A DNA stretch of 64,000 bases from Anaerolineae bacterium (GTDB lineage: Bacteria > Chloroflexota > Anaerolineae > 4572-78 > J111): the NCBI GenBank assembly GCA_022071955.1, contig JAJVIM010000012.1, forward strand, positions 6,029-70,028. Reading direction: 5' to 3'. Below the pieces are notes generated by a model. The model saw only the letters and a program-made list of their open reading frames with translations, ran no database searches and had not been told where the DNA came from. Numbering within the stretch: the first letter of the stretch is position 1; every line of letters starts with the position of its first letter. The translations under genes and the position numbers were made by a program. Shown here in pieces: positions 37,003-43,934 of the stretch.

Positions 37003-39249
37003 ATGGCCGATTTCAAACGGACGCTAATTCGATTAACGGAAAATCTACAAACCCTGCAGGAGCGTGAGGCCAAATACGGCGGCAACACGCCTGTCGAGCT
37101 GCTCAACCAGATTGCGGATCACCGGCAGGCCATCACTTTAACCGAACAGGCCATTCAAGGTGACCTGACCGAAGCCGAATGGCGCGCCGCGCTGGAGCCG
37201 CTCAACTTAAACCTGAGCCAAACCACCAACAATTTCCAGATTGTAATCCAGTCGCTGCCCCGGCCGATGCTGCTTGGCCTGGGCGCAGCGCTGCTGATCA
37301 TTTTGGCGGTGGGCGTCATTAATCTGGAACCGGTGCGAATGGCCGTTTTTCCCACTGCCACGCCCACTGTTACGCCCACACCCTCGGCCACGCCCCTGCC
37401 CTTTGCGCCGGCGGCCAGCGACGAAACGCTCATTCTCATTGCCACCTTTTACCGCACCGAAGGCGTCGCCGATACCGACGCGCACAACGAGATTCGGCGG
37501 GCCATTGAAAACGCCATCCCCGGCGGGGTAAAAAACCTGCGCGTTGAAGTGGAGCCGACCCGGCTGACCGGCGACAAGCAGGAGGCGGCCCGCAAACTGG
37601 GTGAGCAATACGGCGCCAGCGTCATCATTTGGGGCACCGATACCGGCGTGCGGGTAACCGTTAATTTTCTCAACCTCAAAGAACCGGATTACGAAGGCGC
37701 GGCGGTTCAAATCAATGAAACCGAACGAACCCAGTTGGCCAACCCCAGCGCCTACGCCCGATTTATCACCAACGACCTGCCCGGCCAGCTCACCTTTTTG
37801 GCCCTGTTTGCCGTGGGGCAATCCTACTTTACCCAAACCGATTACGCGGCGGCAATCCGGCTGATTGACCGGGCGGTGGCGGCGCTGCCGGCGCAACTGG
37901 CTCCGCCTCAGGGCGCGGCCGAGGCCTATTTTCGGTTGGGCTGGCTCTACCAAAATCAGGGGCAAAAAACCGAGGCGATTGCCAACTACAGCCAGGCCAT
38001 CGAGCTGGACCCGCAGGGTTCTGCGGTGGCATACAACAACCGGGCCATTGCCTATCACCAGCAGGGGGATATTCAGCAGGCGCTGGCCGATTACAATCAG
38101 GCGATTGAACTGGACCCCGGCTACGCGCCGGCCTACAACAATCGCGGGATTGCCTATTTTGATCAGCAGGATTACCCACGCGCGGTGGCCGATTACACCA
38201 AAGCCATCGAACTGGACCCGCAACTGGCTTTCGCTTTCAACAACCGCGGCAATGCCTATAAGAATCAGGGCGACATCGCCCAGGCCATCACCGATTTTGA
38301 CCAGGCCATCAAACTCAACCCAACTTATATTGAGGCTTACAACAACCGGGCCAATGCCTACACCGACCAGGGCGATTTTCAGCGGGCTATCGCCGATTAC
38401 ACATGGATTATTGACCAAAATCCCGAATACGTGTCGGCTTACATCAACCGGGGGATAGTTTACGACCAGTTGGGAGACTACCCGCAAGCCGCCAGCGACT
38501 ACACCAAAGCGATTGAACTGGAACCGGCCAACGCCACCGCCTATGCCGGCCGCGGGTTGGTGGCGTATCGGCAGGGCAACTACCAGCCGGCCATTGATGA
38601 TTACAGCCAGGCCATTAAGCTGGACCCGCAAAACGAAACCGCTTATTACAACCGCGGGCTGGCCTACGCCGACCTGGGCAACGTGCCGCAGGCCATCGCC
38701 GATTACACTGAGGCGCTGGCGCTCAACCCGCAGGACGCCGACGCCTACTATTTTCGCGGCGCGGCTTATGCTCAGCAAGGCGACGCCGAACCGGCTATTG
38801 CCGACTACAGCAAAGTAATAGAGCTTGACCCCGATGCCGACACCTACACCCGGCGCGGCCAGCTTTACTTTGCCACCGGCAATGATCGGGCGGCGATAGC
38901 CGATCTGACCCGGGCCACCGAACTGGCCCCAACCGATGCGACCCTGTGGGCCACGCTCTGCCGGATGGGCGGCCTGGCCGGGGCCGCGGCTGAAACGCTG
39001 ACCGCCTGTGAACAGGCTGTTAAACTGGCTCCAACCGAAGGGAGTCCGCGCGATAGCCGGGGGTTGGCCCGCGCCTTAACCGGCGACGACCGGGGCGCAA
39101 TCGAGGATTTCCAGTTTTTTGTCCAATGGTCAAAGCAAAATGGCCAATACGAGCAGTTGGGCCGCCAGCGGGAAACCTGGATTACCCAATTGCAAGCGGG
39201 CCAAAATCCATTCGATCAGGCCACGCTGGCGGCGCTGCGGCAGGAGTGA
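37003..39249 (+). CDS. Membrane-anchored TPR-repeat protein with Chloroflexota adaptor-like N-terminus
   Basis: A 748-residue protein in three parts. Residues 1-75 are a helical domain (RLTENLQTLQEREAKYGGN, then PVELLNQIADHRQAITLTEQ) of a kind I recall at the N-terminus of Chloroflexota STAND and CHAT proteins. A membrane helix follows (about 88-106), then a Pro/Thr linker. An alpha/beta domain of about 130 residues (DETLILIATFYRTEG to VTVNFLNLKEPDY) precedes some twelve TPR units from about residue 255 to the C-terminus, with the repeating AYNNRGIAY / DYxQAIELDP pattern. TPRs bind proteins, so this is probably a scaffold on the outer face of the membrane. The start codon has no strong ribosome site. 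Confidence 0.85.
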   Translation: MADFKRTLIRLTENLQTLQEREAKYGGNTPVELLNQIADHRQAITLTEQAIQGDLTEAEWRAALEPLNLNLSQTTNNFQIVIQSLPRPMLLGLGAALLIILAVGVINLEPVRMAVFPTATPTVTPTPSATPLPFAPAASDETLILIATFYRTEGVADTDAHNEIRRAIENAIPGGVKNLRVEVEPTRLTGDKQEAARKLGEQYGASVIIWGTDTGVRVTVNFLNLKEPDYEGAAVQINETERTQLANPSAYARFITNDLPGQLTFLALFAVGQSYFTQTDYAAAIRLIDRAVAALPAQLAPPQGAAEAYFRLGWLYQNQGQKTEAIANYSQAIELDPQGSAVAYNNRAIAYHQQGDIQQALADYNQAIELDPGYAPAYNNRGIAYFDQQDYPRAVADYTKAIELDPQLAFAFNNRGNAYKNQGDIAQAITDFDQAIKLNPTYIEAYNNRANAYTDQGDFQRAIADYTWIIDQNPEYVSAYINRGIVYDQLGDYPQAASDYTKAIELEPANATAYAGRGLVAYRQGNYQPAIDDYSQAIKLDPQNETAYYNRGLAYADLGNVPQAIADYTEALALNPQDADAYYFRGAAYAQQGDAEPAIADYSKVIELDPDADTYTRRGQLYFATGNDRAAIADLTRATELAPTDATLWATLCRMGGLAGAAAETLTACEQAVKLAPTEGSPRDSRGLARALTGDDRGAIEDFQFFVQWSKQNGQYEQLGRQRETWITQLQAGQNPFDQATLAALRQE

Positions 39250-39292
39250 GCGCCAATGGGGTCAACTTAATTCCGTACGCCGGGTTGCCCGG

Positions 39293-40381
39293 TCAGCGGT
39301 TTTGCGGAGCCGGGCAATATTGCTCAAATTCGCCAATGCAGATTTCGTCCCAGGTCCGAAACCCGTCGGCGATCACGGTTTCGGCAATGTTATCTTTGGT
39401 TACAACAATGGGGGTCAGCTTCATAAATGGAATATCATTTTGGCCGTTATTGATGGTATTGGCCGCAAAAGCGGCGATGTCTTCGCCGTTCAGCATCCGC
39501 ACGGCCGCTTCGGCGGCGGCTTCGGCTTCCAGTTTGATGGGTTTATAAACCGTCATTGTTTGCCAGCCCGACAGAATATTTTGCAGCCCTATAATGGTGG
39601 CATCCTGCCCGCTCAAAAGAATCGGGGGCAACCCCTGATTTTTTAACACGGTAACCACCGAACCGGCAATTGGGTCATTGGCGGCAAAGACTGCGTCAAC
39701 ATCTTCGCCGGCAGCGGTAAGCATCTGTTCAAACATAACGTAGGCCTGATGGGTGTCCCAATCAAAGATGGCTGCTTCGTCAACTTTTTCCCATTTTCCG
39801 GCTTTAAACCTGGGTTCGGCAATAGATTTATACCCGCCGGCAAACAGCGAGGCGATATAATCATCCGATGACCCGTTGAGCAAAATAACGCGCGGCGTTT
39901 CAACCGGCAAAGCATCAATCAATGGCTGCAACGTAACGCCCATCAATCGCCCCACTTCAACATTATCAAAGCTCACGTGCAAGTCAGCGCCCGGCCCTTC
40001 GATGGTCAGCCGGTCGTAATCAATTACTTTGACTCCCGCTTCGTGGGCCTGGGCAATAATCGCGGCGGCGCTGCCGTTATCGAGGTTGGTTAGCACCAAA
40101 ACTTTTGCGCCGCTGATAATGGCCTGTTCGGCCTGGGTTTGCTGGGTGCGAGCATTGCCCTCGGCATTGAAGATGGTGTAGTCTACCCCGGCGGATTGAA
40201 ATGCCTGCTCAAAATAGCGCCGGTCGTCTGCCTCCCACCGCATCGACGAGGCGCTATCTGGCAGCAGCACGGCAATCCGGCCGCCATTATTTTTTTGCTC
40301 AATGTTATCGGCAGTACTTGAACAAGCACTGATTGTTAGCAACAAAATTGCCCAAAAAACGGCCTTCCACAATTTGAGCAC
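39293..40381 (-). CDS. Sugar ABC transporter substrate-binding lipoprotein, xylose (XylF) type
   Basis: A 362-residue lipoprotein of the type I periplasmic binding class. I choose GTG at 40381, which follows GAGGAG by 8 nt; the frame's first possible start is a TTG at 40408. The signal ends in the lipobox LLTISAC. The core reads RIAVLLPDSASSMRWEADDRRYF, VIDYDRLTIEGPGADLHVSFDN and AVFAANDPIAGSV, close to the pattern of xylose-binding proteins (R-W-x-x-D and YDR). No permease or ATPase gene adjoins. It faces the TPR gene tail to tail with 43 nt between them. Confidence 0.88.
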   Translation of the reverse strand: MLKLWKAVFWAILLLTISACSSTADNIEQKNNGGRIAVLLPDSASSMRWEADDRRYFEQAFQSAGVDYTIFNAEGNARTQQTQAEQAIISGAKVLVLTNLDNGSAAAIIAQAHEAGVKVIDYDRLTIEGPGADLHVSFDNVEVGRLMGVTLQPLIDALPVETPRVILLNGSSDDYIASLFAGGYKSIAEPRFKAGKWEKVDEAAIFDWDTHQAYVMFEQMLTAAGEDVDAVFAANDPIAGSVVTVLKNQGLPPILLSGQDATIIGLQNILSGWQTMTVYKPIKLEAEAAAEAAVRMLNGEDIAAFAANTINNGQNDIPFMKLTPIVVTKDNIAETVIADGFRTWDEICIGEFEQYCPAPQNR

Positions 40382-40454
40382 AATATTTTCTCCTCGCAGG
40401 GCCGACAAACCCCGCCTGACGACGGTTTTTCAACAGTAGATTTTAGGGCTGCCG

Positions 40455-41495
40455 TCATTTCAAAAGGTTTAGCAGCGCCGTTTGCCGCGACAAAATAATG
40501 ACGGCGACAAGAATTACCAGCAGCACCGACCAGAGCGCAATAGCCAGCCGCGTGGCTTTTTTGGCTTTGCTGGCCTCCCACCACCGGCGCGGACGAATAC
40601 CCTGCACCCAAAAAGTGATGACTCCGGCCAGATTGACACAAATTAAATTGGTCACCAGTAACAGCAGCGCCCCAACTGCTTCCGGCAGGTTGCCCGAGCC
40701 GGTCAATAAACCAAAAGCGATCAGCGGCGGCATCAACGCCACGGCAACCATCACCCCAATGAGCGCCATCGACGCGCCGCTGGTAAAAGCCAGCACCCCG
40801 GCGCTCCCCGAAGCCAGCGCCAGCACAATATCAGATAAACCTACCTGCGTTCGCGCGGCAATTTCAGGAATGGCGGGATTAACGCTAACGCTGAAGCCAA
40901 TTACCACTGAAAATCCCAACGCAATGGCCACGCCCCAAAAACCCGTTTTGAGGGCGTTTCGGCCCAACTCCAGATCACCCAATGTGGTTGCCAGCGCCAG
41001 GCCGACATTTGGCCCAAGCAAGGGCGCAATGACCATCGCGCCAATAATAATCGCTACATTATCCCGCAGCAGCCCCACCGCGGCCACTATCGCCGAAAGC
41101 ACAATCATCGCTATATAAATGTTTGTGAATTTGGTGCTGTCCACAATATCGGCGTACAACTCTTCCCGGCTGATGCGGGGCGCTTTTTTTTCGGCCTCCT
41201 CTTCCGGTTCGGGTTCAGCCGGTTCTTTTGACTCAGGCTTCTGCTCTTCGATGCGCGGAATGGTAGCCTCAACAGGTAACAAAACCACGCGAAAACCCTC
41301 TGTCCCCCCAAATTTTTGTTCCAGCAGGTCCAGTATTTTCTCTGTCTGCTCAACGGAGAGGAGCATTTTTACCAGCAATCCGCTTTCAGAGGCTTCTTCC
41401 TGCCAAAAACCGATGACCGATTCTTCGTCGATCAGCTCTTTTACATTTTTCTTGCTGGTTTCAGGAATGATAATTTCCAGCAGCCGAAGTGGCAT
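40455..41495 (-). CDS. DUF389 family membrane protein
   Basis: A 346-residue protein. Residues 1-80 are a soluble alpha/beta domain (LRLLEIIIPETSKKNVKELI). An acidic Glu/Pro/Lys linker (about 83-107) is followed by five or six membrane helices, with the family core VAIIIGAMVIAPLLGPNVGLALATTLGD. DUF389 proteins are widespread, and their role is unknown. The open frame begins with an ATG whose ribosome site (AGAAGAGCG) is acceptable. The gene is 73 nt upstream of the sugar-binding protein gene in the same direction, but a functional link is not obvious. Confidence 0.9.
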   Translation of the reverse strand: MPLRLLEIIIPETSKKNVKELIDEESVIGFWQEEASESGLLVKMLLSVEQTEKILDLLEQKFGGTEGFRVVLLPVEATIPRIEEQKPESKEPAEPEPEEEAEKKAPRISREELYADIVDSTKFTNIYIAMIVLSAIVAAVGLLRDNVAIIIGAMVIAPLLGPNVGLALATTLGDLELGRNALKTGFWGVAIALGFSVVIGFSVSVNPAIPEIAARTQVGLSDIVLALASGSAGVLAFTSGASMALIGVMVAVALMPPLIAFGLLTGSGNLPEAVGALLLLVTNLICVNLAGVITFWVQGIRPRRWWEASKAKKATRLAIALWSVLLVILVAVIILSRQTALLNLLK

Positions 41496-41830
41496 CGTTC
41501 GCTCTTCTCTAAAAATAGGATCAGGAGTCAGGAGTTTGGAATTAAGGGCAGAAATCGTAAGTTGGGCTTGCAGCCCGACTAAAATCCCGTAACCCTAATT
41601 TTACACCAACCCGGCCGGTGAAACCAGCCCCAGCGAACAGGAACGCAACCGCAGCCGGCACAAAGATCGGCCGGTGAACGCCAACCCGGGATTGCCTCAA
41701 CCCAACGCTTTGGGGCGGCCTGCTGATGGCTCCGGGCGCAGTCGCTCGGAGTAAAACTGGCGTAATGATGTTGTAAGGATTTGCCGGTATGATGGAGAAA
41801 ATATTAATGCAGCAATACAAGGAGCGCCCT
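41496..41830. other. Divergent intergenic region before msrA
   Basis: About 335 bases. It contains a low-complexity stretch (gatcaggagtcaggagtttgg, 41520-41540) and a partial cloverleaf-family repeat (cgtaagttgggcttgcagcccgact, 41556-41580). Further on, several GC-rich inverted words occur without a recognisable gene. A TATGAT at 41788-41793 might be the -10 of msrA, without a good -35. Confidence 0.45.
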
Positions 41831-42526
41831 ATGAGTTTGCTAACTGAAAACAAAATCTCCATCCCGGCCATCGATGCCGCTGCGCCCCGCCACCTGGAAA
41901 CGGCCACTTTTGCCCTGGGCTGATTCTGGGGGCCGGACGCCCAGTTTGGGAGTCTGACAGGGGTGATTCGCTCGCGAGTGGGCTATACCGGGGGCACAAA
42001 GCTAAACCCAACTTATTACAGCCTGGGTAACCACACCGAGTCGCTGCAAATTGAATTTGATCCCACCCGGATCACATACGAGCAACTGCTCGACATTTTC
42101 TGGAATAGTCACAACCCCACTCAGAAAACCTGGAGTACGCAGTACAAAGCGGCGGTTTTTGTGCATAACCAGGAACAGGCCCGGCTGGCCGAAGCGTCCA
42201 AAATTCGGATGACCGCGGAGAAAACAGGCCGATGGTTCAACCGAACCATCCACACCGAAATTTTGCCCGCCCAAACCTTTTATCTGGCCGAGGATTATCA
42301 CCAAAAATATTTACTGCAACACAGTCCGGTAATCTGGGGCGAAATTCAGAAAATTTACCGCGGCGATATGATGGGCTGGGTCAACTCCACTGCCGCCGCC
42401 CGGCTAAACGGCTACGTGGGAGGTTATGCCTCGGCGGAGCAGTTGGCCGGTGAAATTGATAGTCTGGGGTTATCGTCACAGGCGCAAGAGGTGTTGTGGC
42501 AAACGGTGCGACGATTTAACAGGTAA
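41831..42526 (+). CDS. msrA: Peptide methionine sulfoxide reductase MsrA, selenocysteine type (UGA at 41921-41923)
   Basis: MsrA reduces methionine-S-sulfoxide in proteins. The reading frame from the ATG at 41831 (AAGGAG 6 nt ahead) is interrupted only by TGA at codon 31, then runs open to 42526, 231 residues in all. The UGA falls exactly at the catalytic cysteine: family motif GCFW, here ATFALG-[UGA]-FWGPD. Before it the frame already shows the MsrA lead-in, and after it VGYTGGTKLNPTYYSLGNHTE and FDPTRITYEQLLDIFWNSHNPT. A hairpin with a GU-starting apical loop sits 10-33 nt after the UGA. No cysteine occurs anywhere else, so any resolving thiol must be supplied by a partner. I read this as selenocysteine; a nonsense mutation or sequencing error is the alternative. 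No selA/B/C/D genes are in the window. Confidence 0.85.
41934..41956 (+). promoter_or_regulatory. Bacterial SECIS-like hairpin in msrA
   Basis: CCGGAC (41934-41939, ending one base short at 41938) pairs with GTCTG (41952-41956), and CCCA (41940-41943) with TGGG (41947-41950), around a GUU loop at 41944-41946; one G-A mismatch and one G-U pair interrupt about nine base pairs. The loop G is some 20 nt after the UGA. Bacterial SECIS elements are hairpins right after the UGA with G/U in a small apical loop, so size, place and loop fit. Confidence 0.6.
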
Positions 42527-42532
42527 CGGCTG

Positions 42533-43768
42533 TTAGTCGCTGCAGCGGCCGGCCAGTTGCAGCAATGTGTGCAGTAGTACGTTGGCCCCGTTAACCACGT
42601 CTTTGGGGTGGGTAAATTCCGCCGGATTGTGGCTGATGCCGTTGACCGACGGCACAAAAAACAGCGCGGTCGGCGTAATGGCGCTCATCGTCTGCGAGTC
42701 GTGGCCGGCAAAGCTGAGCAGCCGCGTCGATGTCAGCCCCAGCTCGGCGGCAGTTCGCTCAACCAGCCCGATCAGCGCCGCGTCCATCGCCGCCGCCCGG
42801 CAGGCGTCCACCACTTCACTGCTAAATTCAAGACCATGCTGGCCGGCCACTGTGCCGGCCAGCGCCAGTAAATCCGCCTGCATGGCCTCAAGCTCAGCCT
42901 CCGTTCCGTGCCGAAACTCCAGCGCCAGGCGCACCCTGGCCGGAATAATGTTAAAACTGCCCGGCTCAACCTGAATCTGGCCACAGTTCATCACGCCCGG
43001 CGAGTGGCGCTCCTGCACCAACTGCTGGGCCGCCAGCACAAACGCGGCTGCACCCCGCAGCGCATCGGCCCGGGCCGCCAGCGGCGTGGTGCCGGCGTGG
43101 CCGGCCTGCCCCGTAAAATGCAGCCAAAACGAGCGAATGCCGACAATTGCAGTGACCACGCCAAGATCAAGCTGCTGTGACTCAAGCCGGCGGCCCTGTT
43201 CGATGTGCAGTTCGACAAATCCGGCCAGCGTGGCTGGATTTCGGCCGGCGGCCAGCACATCGGCCCGGGTCAGCTTGAGCCGCCGCAGCCCGGCATCGAG
43301 CGCTCCGGGCTGGCGGACATCACGCAGATCAGCCGGCGTCAACTGGCCGGTTAAGGCCCGGCTGCCCAACATGCTAACCACCGCGCCCTCTTCGTCGGTA
43401 AATGAAATCGCTTCAAGGTGACAGGGCAACTTCACTCCGGCCTCTTTGATGGTTTGCAGCGCCTCCAGCGCACACAGCACGCCGAGCGCGCCATCAAACC
43501 GGCCGCCGTTGGGTACCGTGTCCAGATGCGAGCCGGCCAGCACTGTTTTGGCCTCGCTGTGTTGGGCCGGCAGCAGCGCCGACAGGTTGCCCGCACCATC
43601 GGCCCGAAATTGCAATCCGGCCGCCAGCACCCGCCGTTTGAACCAGTCGCGGCCGGCCACATCCGCCTGCGACAGCGCCGGGCGGGAAACGCCGCCAGCA
43701 GCGGCTGCGCCAATCTGCCCCAATTCTTCAAGATTGGCCAGCAAGCGCGAGCTGTTGATTGTCAGCAT
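42533..43768 (-). CDS. M20-family amidohydrolase: N-carbamoyl-L-amino-acid hydrolase / allantoate amidohydrolase type
   Basis: A 411-residue zinc-dependent amidase. Metal ligands typical of the family are seen in AGSHLDTVPNGGRFDGALG (His and Asp, about residue 80), SFTDEEGAVVSMLGSRALTG (Glu-Glu, about 125) and FVELHIEQGRRLE (His, about 188); the C-terminal ligand is in NGISHNPAEFTHPKDV. The dimer-domain lid carries TGQAGHAGTTPLAARADAL. The family splits N-carbamoyl amino acids, allantoate or ureidoglycolate; which is not decided by motif. It faces msrA tail to tail, 6 nt apart, and follows a peptide transporter cluster in the same direction. Confidence 0.9.
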   Translation of the reverse strand: MLTINSSRLLANLEELGQIGAAAAGGVSRPALSQADVAGRDWFKRRVLAAGLQFRADGAGNLSALLPAQHSEAKTVLAGSHLDTVPNGGRFDGALGVLCALEALQTIKEAGVKLPCHLEAISFTDEEGAVVSMLGSRALTGQLTPADLRDVRQPGALDAGLRRLKLTRADVLAAGRNPATLAGFVELHIEQGRRLESQQLDLGVVTAIVGIRSFWLHFTGQAGHAGTTPLAARADALRGAAAFVLAAQQLVQERHSPGVMNCGQIQVEPGSFNIIPARVRLALEFRHGTEAELEAMQADLLALAGTVAGQHGLEFSSEVVDACRAAAMDAALIGLVERTAAELGLTSTRLLSFAGHDSQTMSAITPTALFFVPSVNGISHNPAEFTHPKDVVNGANVLLHTLLQLAGRCSD

Positions 43769-43783
43769 AGTTACCTCTCATTT

Positions 43784-43903
43784 GTAACTACTCAGCCGCA
43801 CCATTCTGGATGTCATTCCCGCGTGTTTTTAGCGGGAATCTACCGTTTTGGCCTTCAGTGGATGCCCGATAAAGACATTCGGGCATGACGGCTGAGTAGT
43901 TAC
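43784..43903. mobile_element. 120-bp MITE-like element, copy 2
   Basis: Same 15-bp perfect terminal inverted repeats and inner hairpins as copy 1 at 33517-33636. It is flanked by perfect direct repeats: ctctcattt at 43775-43783 and 43904-43912 (the match extends to 16 bp if the terminal tagttac is counted). It sits 15 nt upstream of the amidohydrolase start codon. Confidence 0.8.
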
Positions 43904-43934
43904 CTCTCATTTTAATATTGCGTGTTCCGTGGAT

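Noticed and set aside
37950..38900. 102-base tandem DNA periodicity
   Set aside because: Explained by the 34-residue TPR units of the encoded protein.
36691..41540. gagtcaggagt-type repeats before glyS and the DUF389 gene treated as regulatory elements
   Set aside because: They are short low-complexity sequences without inverted symmetry; similar words occur at several gene borders and suggest slippage rather than a shared control site.
41831..41962. Upstream part of msrA read as a non-coding remnant or pseudogene
   Set aside because: The frame upstream of the TGA already encodes the MsrA lead-in, has a good ribosome site, and the TGA replaces only the catalytic Cys codon. Decay would not be expected to hit just that codon.
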